Positions 1-11,300 of a stretch of DNA of 64,000 nucleotides are shown here, piece by piece. Within the stretch, counting starts at the first letter, position 1. Each line of letters opens with the position of its first letter. The notes below the pieces were generated by a model. It was not told the DNA's origin. It did no database searches and worked only from the letters and a program-made list of their open reading frames with translations. The position numbers and the translations under genes were made by a program. This stretch comes from Zygnema cylindricum. Its lineage: Eukaryota > Streptophyta > Zygnematophyceae > Zygnematales > Zygnemataceae. Location of the stretch: NCBI GenBank assembly GCA_037447655.1, contig JBBHKE010003535.1, forward strand, positions 62,001 through 126,000, in the 5' to 3' direction.

Positions 1-2
1 AG

Positions 3-200
3 TACACCGCCCATCGTTATTAGTGTTAATAACACTAATTCTGTCGCGACTTTTTTTGGCCAAAAATCACAAAATAGTGTTAACAACATTATTTAAGGAA
101 CCAAAATAAGCCACGTCATCTTGCACTAAACTAGTATTATTAATTCTAATTTCGCATTTACACTAATTTTTCTTTAACACTAATAACGATGGGGGGTGAA
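3..200. repeat. ACACCGC-ended MITE (family A), short form
   Basis: Non-coding inverted-repeat element. It starts TACACCGCCCATCGTTATTA and ends with the degenerate complement (AACACTAATAACGATGGGGGG). The interior has the family hallmarks seen elsewhere in the window: an ATAGTGTTAA stretch and an AAGCCACGTCA motif. The right end is damaged, apparently by the adjoining hAT-like sequence. Confidence 0.7.
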
Positions 201-565
201 GTGTTGTGTATCGAAGGCCCCTAATGATATTCGATATGTACCTAATTTTGCGTACCCGATAATTGCTATATCGCTTCGATATATCGAGGAGGCTATATCG
301 AGATATTTTTGCGATATATCAGCCGATAACTCGATATATTTTCCACAGCGATATAACGAAGTTGACGCTAGGTCAAAAAATAATCAAAAGCCCCCCCCCC
401 CCAGTAGCACGCCCTCGGTCAGGGGGGGGAGCGTACAATTTTTTTGTACCTTTTTGTAGGACTTTCCGTAGAAATTTCCCTACCATATCATGGCCTCTGA
501 TCGATCGATAATCGATATATCGAATGTCGAATTCATCGCAAAATATTTTTGCCCAATACACACCT
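199..565. repeat. Degenerate hAT-like element rich in CGATATATCG
   Basis: The left end (AGTGTTGTGTATCGAAGG) matches the TAGTGTTGKGTATCG termini of the better preserved elements at 2968, 21853 and 59087. The inside is a mesh of CGATATATCGA palindromes. The right end is degenerate (CCCAATACACACC). No coding capacity. The short frames across it are by-products of the palindromes and a poly-C/poly-G patch. Confidence 0.45.
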
Positions 566-567
566 AA

Positions 568-1262
568 GGGTGAACTTCCATTATAGGAAAAGTGGGGTTG
601 TTTATTGGATGTCGTACGATTTCGTACAGATTCGTACCATTTTTTTTTTGTCAGACGAAACATGTCTACTAGATGGCTCCAATATTATAGGCGTAAGTAT
701 CGACCGTTGGATTTTTCACTTTTTTAGATTTGCGAAGCAATCACGCACATCGTCTAGTTTGAAGAGAATCTCCTCGGCGAGGAGAGTTTCTTCACACCGG
801 TCGCGTACCATTGGTACACATGAAAATTAAAAAATATATATATACCAAGAACAGGCGATGAGAATCGAACACGTCCAACACGCCATGTGCCTTCCGCCAC
901 GGTGTATGAAGGTCGACCGAAATATCTTCGCACGCTCCTTCTGACATCCGCTGACCTTAAAATTTTGCGGCGCCTTTTTGACATTCTGTTTCGAAATTTT
1001 GGTTTTCAATTTCAAAATTAAAATCTGGTCGCAAAATTTTCGTACGAATCATTAACTACCTCCGCCCGTACAAGTATTATGTACAGATTTTCAACATGAA
1101 GAATATTTCTAGATTTTAAGAATCTTAAAATTAACCTAAGCGGCGCCAATCATAATTGAGAAACGATGTTTACTAGCACGACATAATGGAAGGTCGTGCC
1201 AATAAACACTAGAAATAGACGTATCTGCATGTTTACTGGGACTACCTAATGGAGAACAGGCC
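568..1262. mobile_element. PIF/Harbinger-like non-autonomous element (family C, copy 1)
   Basis: Degenerate terminal inverted repeats: GGGTGAACTTCCATTATAGG at the left against the complement of CCTAATGGAGAACAGGCC at the right. TAA directly flanks both ends, as expected for a 3-bp target-site duplication. Near 770-784 lies a hairpin, CTCCTC-GGC-GAGGAG. Related copies are at 58335 and 60084. No transposase is encoded. Confidence 0.5.
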
Positions 1263-1265
1263 TAA

Positions 1266-2585
1266 TAATAACATTTCTCCCACCCTTCGAATCTAAAATC
1301 TTAGCAATGACATTGATTATAAGTAATTCGTATCGAATCGAACCATACTCGATTAATTCTCTATCTATATTTTAATTTTCACGGTCTTCGGCCTAAGTAG
1401 CGAGGAATAGATGATTTCGTTATTAACTCCAATTTTCTTCAAAGGATTCAAACTACATAAAATTGCATATGACTTGGTATCCTCTAAATTAATTCCCCCG
1501 AAACAAAAAATGAAACGCGAAAACTTTATGTCGTAAAGCTAAAAGCCCTAAAATCCTAAAGAAGCCTTCAAACCTTGGCATACACTAAAACCCCCTAGTC
1601 GTCTATAAATGCCTAAAATACCCTGAAATAAGTTGATGAAAAGACGTAAAAAGAAACATTGTTTCACTTCCTAAAGTTTCAAACTATTTCAATACAGAGT
1701 ATAAAAAATTGCCAATATTTTGAAAAAAAACCGCACCAGAATCGACACCGACGGATCGTCGAATGTTGTAGATATTTCAATTTGCCTAAAACTAATTGCA
1801 AGTAAGTTCAATACATTTCAATTTTAATTGCTTATTTTTAACTTTAAAAATGGTTCATAATCAGCCCGTCATTCCTAACTGAATTAAAAACAAAGAACAT
1901 TGACATAAGACTCGTGCAAATATTTTTCCTAACTTCAACAAAGATTCACCTTAGTTGCTAAATTAATTTTCTTGCGACTCGTAAGCTTCCAAACTTAAAT
2001 TGATGTCTTCTTAAGTTACAGGCTTTCAACTTTCATGGTAGTTTCAACGTTTTAATTATGAACGGAAACGCTTTCCAAAGGTATAACTTCATAAGTTTTT
2101 CCACAAAATTTGGAGCAAGTAAATAAGTACACGATACTTCTTGACCTGTCTCGTTATTTTTCGATATTTTTCTTCGTTATTATTTCTTAAGTCAAAAAAC
2201 TGCTCTAAAATTACTAAGAGTTTTTTGATTCAAGTTAGACAATCTTATTTCCAGTGCTTTCCAAATCAACAAACACATGGCGATCGTTCCATATTTGTTT
2301 TGTTAAATATGCGAATTTGATGAGTTTTGCAAAAAGAATGGCATATATTTTTTCCAACAACTCATATAGTCATGTATTTCATACCTCAATACATGTTTTA
2401 AAGAAATAGATCACACATGTTTATATCGTACATTACATGTACAATACATACATACTTTCTGCGGTTCTCCGTACATCTGGTACATGTATGGAAGTACGAT
2501 TATTTTATGCCTATTTTTAAATTTTAACAAAAACGAGGCCATAATTATAACTGCATTGCGTATCGTTATTAGTGTTGATCAGTAA
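1266..2585. other. Gene-free AT-rich stretch
   Basis: No supported gene, RNA or intact element on either strand. The sequence is AT-rich, with scattered GTAC and TACATGTA palindromes around 2390-2500. It is probably old, decayed repeat. Confidence 0.5.
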
Positions 2586-2661
2586 AATATACCGTGTACT
2601 TCAAACATTGGGAGTTCTACCCGAACTGGCAGCACGAAGGGAACAGGGACGACCTTGCAAC

Positions 2662-2846
2662 ACTGTGTATCTCTATTAGTGTTGATGTTTTTTTTTCCGT
2701 ACACATGTCGGATAGTGGATCTGACGGATGTCATTGAAAGGTAACACTCTCACCTTCCGATTGGCGGTCTAGAATTGGAAATTGGACAAGGGTGTATGGA
2801 TAAAAGACAAAAAAAACACTAACACTAATGGTGATTGCACGGTGTA
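2662..2846. repeat. Family B MITE (TGTATCNCTATTAGTGTT ends)
   Basis: About 185 bp with inverted ends (GTGTATCTCTATTAGTGTTG against AACACTAATGGTGATTGCAC). The inner part has the family B core: a CCGTACACATGTC motif and its complement around an interior ACCTTCCGATTGGCGG. A diverged copy of about 70 bp (GTGTACTTCARACATTGGSA onward) lies on each side, at 2590-2656 and 2841-2913. Confidence 0.65.
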
Positions 2847-2967
2847 CTTCAGACATTGGCAGTTTTACTGTACTCGAACTGGCAGCTCGAAGGAAACCGG
2901 GACGACCTTGCAAGTTCCAAAATCCGTAAACTGGCAGTCCCGATACGATATGCAACATTGGAAAAAG

Positions 2968-3916
2968 TAGTGTTGTGTATCGGTAAGGATTTGTCGATAG
3001 CCGATATGGACCTTTTTTCGGGTACCTGATAATCTATATATTGGTACGATATATAGCTATCGGTATTATCGCCGATAAATACCTGATATTTATCGGTTTT
3101 ATTGGCGATAACACCGATATCGATAACTATCGGTGATATGCGTACGGACCGTACACATAAATGTACGGTCAGTACACTGAACTGTACGTCTTATTCCCCG
3201 GACGCGCTCTACTCACAACCCCTATCTACTGAGGTGTCTACCAATCAGATCACTGTTATTGTACAGTTGTACAAGTACAGAAGGTACAGTAGCCGCCATG
3301 AGGTGTGTACGTTTTTGGTACGGATACAATAAAACGATGTACCTTTCACATCCGACGCCATGGCTTTGTCCCTTTCTTCCTTGGGATCCACTGGAGACCT
3401 GCCACGTGTCAATTTGTCGGCTTTTTTGGCGTAAGCCGCCAAAAGAGCCATTCCGGGATGCCGGCGCTCACGCTGGCCGTCGGTTTTCTCATTCCAAGTC
3501 GTCCGTTCGATTCTGGCGGCGCTCAGAATGTTGTTTTGCGTCCATTGTACTTTGTGTCCGCCGTCCTTTTTCCATTCCATGTTCATCAGTTTGTCAGTAC
3601 AATGCCGTACGTTGCTGTAAATTTTCTGTTGAGTTAACTGGCCAGCGTTTTCTGTGCTGCGTTTATCGTAAAAATTCCCAGTTTAATAGTTACGGAACAG
3701 ATTCGAATACGTGGCATGTCACGCTATATAATGTAAATAGTATAATACAGTATATAATAAGGTACTATAGTATGCGTACTATATATTTTTGAAGTTATCG
3801 CCGATATGGAATTTGTTGGCCTCGGACCGATATATCGGTACCCCTGACCGTTCGATAACCGATAACTATCGGTATCGGTGTTATCGCGATAAATTTTTTA
3901 CCGATACACAACACTA
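2968..3916. mobile_element. hAT-type non-autonomous transposon, 949 bp
   Basis: Terminal inverted repeats TAGTGTTGTGTATCGG / CCGATACACAACACTA. The flanking octamers GGAAAAAG (2960-2967) and GGAAAAAT (3917-3924) agree at 7 of 8 positions, as expected for an aged 8-bp hAT target duplication. The interior is rich in CGATATCGGT palindromes next to both ends. Open frames inside (up to 177 codons) resemble no transposase I know and overlap on both strands, so I treat them as chance. Confidence 0.75.
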
Positions 3917-3926
3917 GGAAAAATAG

Positions 3927-4156
3927 TACACCGTGTATCGCTCTGAGTGTTAATATTTTTTTCGCCACTTAAAGCATCTTTTCTCCGTACACACATCTCC
4001 AATTTTAAAATGAAGACCGCCAATTGAAAGCTGAGAATCTTACGCTTCTTTCGCAACCGTTAGATATACAATCCGATAAGTGTGTACGGAGAAAAGATGT
4101 TTTAACTTTTAAGAGAACGAAAAAAAACATTAACACTAATAGCGGTTCACGGTGTA
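3927..4156. repeat. Family B MITE just upstream of the cyclophilin start
   Basis: About 230 bp, from TACACCGTGTATCGCTCTGA to ACTAATAGCGGTTCACGGTG. Inside, CCACTTAAAGCATCTTTTCT and its mirror AGAAAAGATGTTTTAACTTT form a long imperfect hairpin. It ends 71 bp before the cyclophilin ATG, so it probably supplies part of the promoter or 5' leader. Confidence 0.7.
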
Positions 4157-4227
4157 ACGCTGATTTCCATTACACGGTGTTGCGTATTCTCCCACTTATT
4201 ATCTCACTTATTCTCTCACTTAGAGCC

Positions 4228-7200
4228 ATGGGTGCAGCAGGGAGCACTCCGGAGGATGTCGCCGCCCTGGCGCCCGGGCTGGCGCGAGACTACCGGCCGC
4301 CCCTCGGTCCAGTGACGGCCGGCAACCCGCTCGTGTACTTCGACCTGCGCCTGGGTCGGTACGGACAAGGCACGCCGGTTGGTCGGGTGGTTATTGAGGT
4401 GACGTGACGTACAGACTTATTTAACTTGAAGAAGAAGGGAAGAGATGCAAGCATGTAAATAGGAATTTATGGCTTATAAAATTGACATCGACAGTTTTTA
4501 CGTTCCAAAAAAATGACAAAAGTTGTTTTAAAAGTTGACGCTGTAAAGTTATTTTTAAAAAGTTTGGTTGGCCATCAGCATTCATGTAGTCTTAATATCA
4601 AGTGAGTCCCTCTTTTTTTTTTTTTATGAATCTTATTAGTGTAATGGAGTTTTACATCAAATTCCTCTTTGAAGATTGTTGAATTTGTGAAGCGAAAGTA
4701 AGTAAATCTCAAAATCTGCTCTTATTTTTGTTTCTCACGAGAAACATTGTACTGGAATCTGAATTTGAATGTGAATTTAAATTTGTTTATTTTTCTGCAG
4801 TTAAAGAAAGATATTGCTCCTAAAACCGCCGAAAACTTCCTTCAGTTGTGTGAGGCGCCTGCAGGGGAAGGCTACAAGGGATCTCGATTTCATCGCATCA
4901 TTCCGGGATTCATGGCACAAGGTGATTCATTATTTCTATTATCTGCCGTACAATTATTAGTGTTCCTTTTCATTCTTTTACATCATTTATTGTCTGCCGG
5001 ACAATTGTTGGTGTTCATTTTTACCTTCCGTCGCTACATACAACATAGTTTTAACGTGCTGGAAACGCTACATGTGTTTATTCCTTGTTTTATGCAAATT
5101 TAACATTTAAAGACAATACTGGCGACCACATATACTGTTCCCATACTTTTTGCACACGAAAGCAATGTACAATTATTGAACAGAGATCCGATATGGTTTT
5201 CAAGGGAAGGTTGAATTGGCATAATGTCACGTGACAAATGTTGACATTCAATGGAAGCTATGGAGCCAAGTAGAAACTTGGGACATCTTTATATCATAGT
5301 TTTGGTAGTAAATCAAAAGTTTGAAAACGTGTCCAAAGGACCCCGTATCTATACTTGTTTTAATGTGGGTTACCAGATACAGCGTTTGCTCGCGTTTCCG
5401 CACTTTTGGTCCATAGTTTTAATGTGGGAAAGTTGTGGGTAACACTATATGTGGTGACCCCATTGTAACCCGTATTTATCCGTTGAATATGCGGACAACA
5501 CAGAGTGCAGCTATGGTTCATTTCGGGGCTTACCTAATGCATTGACAATTCAAAACTTGCATGGAAGTTCCCCATATTGAACATTGAATGTGTAGTTGCT
5601 TGCGGTAAACTCCGACTGTTGAATATTTAGTGCATACAAATGTGTGTATTAAGATAATTGCTTATTTGAAGAAATTTCCAAAATCAGATGGGGGCACCTT
5701 TCATCGCTATTAGGCTTTTATTAGTTATTGGTATAAAAGCGGATTTAATGTCAGTAAAGGCTGGATGGTGTTGCTCATGTTAGACCACCTGGTTAAACAG
5801 TGTTATCAACATCATTTTATGATTTTGTGTCAAAATTTACAATTGAACTAGAGCTAATAACTTTAGTTGCGTCAAAAGGTGTAGTTTTGGGCTTCTTGGC
5901 GTGTATTTATGTGAGCCATTATTTAATTTGAGTTTTAATGATGTTCCATCTTCAGTCCCTCTGTTGTGTACCAGATTAGGTGTCAATGTCCTTTTTTTTG
6001 GTTTTGGGTTGTCTGCACCTTATTTAACGTGCAAAAGGTATGGAAACATTATATGTGGTTGCGCTCATTGTATGAGAATTTACGCTTAATTACGTGTATA
6101 ACATGGGATAGCCACCTATAGTGTTCCCATATCTTTTTGCACATGAAAACTATGGTTTACGTAAATAAATTGGGTAACACCAATTAGCTATCTGCGTGGG
6201 CTGTTTAACTAAGTTATTATTATCTTTGAGTATGTGTGGACGTGTATTTTCTTTTAGCTCCGTACTTTTAGCTTTACATATGCGCTAACTCACACCAATA
6301 GCAACCAGTAGTATAGATATTTATACCCACATAAAATGCGGTACTTGAACAAATAGAGGAGGAAATTTATGGCTTTCAATTTGAACGAGAAGGTTACGAT
6401 CCTTTGTTCGGAGCTGGATTTAATATTTATGCATACACCCAAAACCGATAATGATGATTAAACCTTTCAGTTGCAATTTTGATGGACCTGTGCACTAGAA
6501 ACCATGGCTTGAAGGAAATCAAACAAATTTGTGTGAATGTTGTCTCATCCTGTGACAAGTTTTTGGTTTGGAGTTAAATCCTCAGCTGAACATGTTTTAA
6601 CAATTGCTTATTGTTTCATAATAGAACCAGCAGTATACTCTTTCCTGGTCAGGTCGTGACATATGTTCACAAGGACTTCAGAATGCCATATTGATAAGGA
6701 ATCAGCTGTTGAAAGTCAGTTTGATAATTTGACAGTTTGCCGATAAACGTTGGGACTATTGACACAATAAATGTTCGTAAGAAGAGTCAAATTGAACCGG
6801 GGAAAGTCTTTCTTGGCCTCTGAATAGGTGGGGATTTCACAAATGACAATGGCACTGGAGGATACTCTATTTACGGATCAAAATTTCCCGATGAGACCTT
6901 TTTTCTCTCTCACACAGGGCCAGGTAAGCTTGGCTTTGGGAAAAAATTTCACTTAGAAAGTCACAAAAACATGGCGCCAGCTATCCAATATGCAAAAGAT
7001 AATCTCTTGTTTGAAACAATATATATTGTTTTTTTTTTTATTCTCTTGTTATTTTCTTGTTTTGCTTCCTATACTGAGTTTTGACAAGGCAGCTATTGGG
7101 TTTTACCAAGTATAGAAATTGTTCTTATCTTGCAATAGTGCTGTGTGGGAACGGCTTTGATGACAGATTTTTTTTTTTTTTCATTTGCAGGAGTTTTGTC

Positions 7201-7673
7201 AATGGCTAATAGTGGTCCCAACACCAATGGTTCTCAGTTTTTCCTCTGTGTTGCCGCTACCCCATGGTAACCTCCAACTTTCGGTGATCTTTTAAATGTC
7301 AATTTCCTGACATTATTGTATATGTATACTTTTATAATGCGTACAAAGAAGCGTGTTTCTATTGAAACTAAAGTTGTTCATAAAATTTTGAAATGGAATG
7401 CGTAATCCGAGATGGTACTAAATTTTGAAATGGAATGCGAAATCCGAGATGGTACTTAAGCGATCATGAAAATATGAAATTCGGATATACAAAAATAGAC
7501 ACGAGAAACTTTCATGATAGGCCATCACTTGCAAACTTTGAAGATGCAAAAAAACATGTCAGGGATTGAATTAGGAGTCTCGAAATCAGCTTCAAAGTGG
7601 ATTGTTTAATATTTCCATTCTGGTCTGAACCCATAGAAGTAAAGATTTCAACCCAAAAGAATATAGGTACGTG

Positions 7674-7725
<52 letters not shown>

Positions 7726-8016
7726 CATATATATACATATATACATATATATACATATATATATATACATACATATATATATATACATACATATATATAT
7801 ATATACATATATATACATATATATATACATACATATATATATACATACATACATATGCATATTTATATATACATACATATATATATATACATACATACAT
7901 ATATTTACATACATACATGCATATATATATATATACATACATACATATATATATACATACATACATATATATATATACATACATACATATATATATACAT
8001 ACATACATATATATAT

Positions 8017-8083
<67 letters not shown>

Positions 8084-8353
8084 CATACATATATATACAT
8101 ACATATTATATATGCATTATTATATTATATATGCATATTGACATATATGTATATGTTTATATAAATATATATATTGTATGTAAGACATATACATATGTAT
8201 GTCTATATGTATGTATGTGTGTGTGTGTAGATACTCCTAGCTTCCAGCCTTGCCCTTAAGAGTACAAATCTAATTGTCAACTTTTCTAGATTCGTCGTGA
8301 CAACAGTTTCGGCCCTTCTTCTTCTCTCTCTCTCGCTCTCCCCCTCCCCCCTC

Positions 8354-8392
<39 letters not shown>

Positions 8393-11300
8393 CTTCTCTC
8401 CCCAGGCTCGATGGTCGTCACGTCGTCTTTGGGCAGGTTGTGGAAGGCTTTGGAGTGGTGAAGGCCATCGAGACTTTGGGAAGTCGAAGTGGAGAGACTT
8501 CCCAGGTCTATTTCTATTGCCTTTTCTTTTTCCTTAGTTCCTTAAAACCCAACAGTTTTTTACATAGAAAACTTGAGGATGAATGACCTTGGTGGGAATC
8601 CTGGAGGCCTGGGTTCAAGGCTCGGCTTTTTTCTACTTTGTCCGTTTGTTTTCCACTCTGGTCCTTTTTTTCATAACTTTCATGGGCGGTTTCTCTCTGT
8701 TTCTTTCCCTTGGAGAGTTTTATGGGTGGTTTTGTCCGTGTCTCTCTCTGTTTTTTTTTCTTTGTTAAGTTTTTTGCGTGGTTTTGTTGATTCTTCTCTC
8801 TGTCTCTTTCCTTGGTAATTGGGTGGTTTGGTCCATTCTTCTCTCTGTTTCTCTCCTTTATAAGTTTTTCTGGGTGGGATTTTCCGTTCTTCTCTCCGTT
8901 TCTTCTTTTATGATTTTTTTGGGCAGTTTGGTCCATTCCTCTGTTGGTTGCTTTTTTTTATAACTTGTCCAATTCCCCTCTCTGTTTCTTTCCTTAACGA
9001 GTTTTTTGGGTAATTTTGTTCGTTCTTCACTCTGTTTCTCTCCTTTCATGTGTTTTTTTGGTCCATCCCTCTCGTTATCGCTTTCCTTTGTACCTTATCC
9101 ATTTCCCTCTCTGCTCCTTTCCTTTGTAAGTCTTGTTGGGTGGTTTGGTCTATTCCTCGCTATTGCTTTCCTTAATAGCTTGTCCATTCCCCTCTCTGTT
9201 TCTTCCCTTATGAAGTTATATGGGTGGTTAGGTTCGTTCTTCTCTCTGTTTCTTTCCTTAAATAAGTTTTTTTCCTTAATAAGTTCTTTTTCCTTGAAGT
9301 TTTTTTTCTTTAATAAGTGTTTTTGGGTGGTTTTTTTATGGCAGGATGTGATGATCTCAGACTGTGGAGTGCTGCCTGCAGGGCCCTCGGCTTGTTTGTC
9401 CTCAGGTATAAATTTTGCATTTTTTTGCATTTTTTAGTGTTTATTATTGGTTTTTAACATCGTTAACCTATGAATAGCTTTGAAAGCGGTATATTTTTCT
9501 ATCCTGTGTGATAATACACTTTTTTTACAGTTGAATATGTGTACGGTACGGGGTGACCTCATATAGTGTTTCCGTACCTTTCTGCACATGAAAACTTGAG
9601 GTTTGGAATCATTCATAATTCTTAACTCTTAATCTCTTTCTAGTTTTTTTTTTGGTTTTTGTTTCTTTCATATAACGGATCCCATTATCTACTTTCGTCT
9701 CTTTGTCGTTCCCAAGTCGGTTACTATGGCAATCTGTTTTATCTTCGAAAACTTGCAACATTTTTTTTGCTGTGAATAGGATAACGATAAATTTGCATAT
9801 ATCTCATAATCTTTACAAATAATAACTTTTTGAAGGCACCGGTTTTGTCATCATGTCTGCAATCATCTCTTTATCACTTTTATGAACCAGTTTAATTATT
9901 TTATTCTCAACCTTCCCTTTGACAAAGCTTAGTCTTATATCCATATATTTAGCTTTGAAATGGTGTTTTGGATTAGTTGCAACAGAAATAACAGCTTGAT
10001 TATCACAAAAGACATTCTGAGTCCCAGATTTCATGAACCCAAGTTCTTCGAGTAGAGATTTTACCCACATTAATTCTTTAGTCGCAACACAAGAAGCCGT
10101 GTACTCAGCCTCCATAGTGAATTGAGCAACTACTTTCTGTTGTTTGATACTCCAACAGCATACACCACATCCAATTTGCAACACATTTCCAGTTGTACAT
10201 CGTCTCAAAGGCACATCCCCATAAGTGGCATCACTCCAAGTGGTGACATCAGTGTGCTCCCCTCCCAAATGCAACCATAATTCCCTTTTTCCCACCAAAT
10301 ATCTCATCACTCTTTTGGCTGCTTCCCATTCTCTTTTCCTGGGTTCATTTAGACTTCTTCTGAGAACACCTACAGCTGCAGCCATGTCCGGATTTGTACA
10401 ATTCATAAAATAAATTAAACTGCCTACGATTTGCCGATAAGGAATTCCTTCCATAAACCTCTTTTCTTCCTCATCCATCTCATCATTCAAAATCAATACC
10501 CCTCCTTCTTCACTCCTCTACGATACTTTCTTTAGATCCATGGGAGTGGTACACCCATTTGCTTTCTCCATCTGAAACTTTTCTAGCATATTACCGATAG
10601 CTTGTTTCTGAGTGAGTATTATAATTCTATTCCCTCTATCTCTCTCCATTTGAATCCCCAAAATGTATTTTGCTTCGCCGAGATCTTTCATATCAAACTG
10701 ACTTCTCAGATCCTATTTGAGTTTGTTAATCATATCTATAGACTTGCTTAAGACTAACAAATCATTAACATAAATAGCAATAAATATCACTCCATTTTTA
10801 TCCTCAATTATATAAATGGAGTGATCTGAACTTATTCTAATGTATCCCAAACCTGTCAGAAATTCATCTAATTTTATGTTCCACTGCCACAGGGCTTGCT
10901 TAATGCCATAAAGTGATTTTATCAGTTTGCACACCTTGCTTTCTTCTCCACTTTCCACGAATCCTTCCGGTTGCCTCATATAGATTTCTTCTTCTAACTC
11001 TCAGTGTAAGAAGGCGATTTTAATATCCATTTGATGTATTTACATATCATCTGTTGCGGCTAAACTTAAGGGGATTGTGACAGAGGGGAAATCTGACTAC
11101 CGGTGCAAAGGTTTCTTCATAGTCTATTCCTTCTTTCTAAGTATAACCTATAACAACCAACCTAGCTTTATATCTTTCAATAGAATTATCTGGGTTTAGT
11201 TTAAGCTTAAAAACCCACTTACATCCAATCGGTTTTCGATCTGGTGGACAGTCTACTAATTTCCATGTATTGGCTTCCATGATGGAAGCCATTTCTTCAT

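Noticed and set aside
848-930. tRNA-like A/B boxes on the minus strand (TGGCGGAAGGC and GTTCGATTCTC)
   Set aside because: Spacing is too short for a tRNA and no acceptor stem pairs; kept only as part of the family C element.
7512-8259. Long overlapping frames on both strands across the TA/CATA repeat
   Set aside because: They translate to Ile-Tyr-Thr or Tyr-Ile-Cys repeats in several frames at once, a direct result of the microsatellite inside cyclophilin intron 4.
8514-9437. Frames of 81-143 codons in cyclophilin intron 5, repeated at 11681-12544
   Set aside because: They are Ser/Leu/Phe- or Lys/Glu/Arg-rich, come from CT-rich intron sequence, overlap the true exon 6 in another frame, and recur only because the DNA is duplicated.
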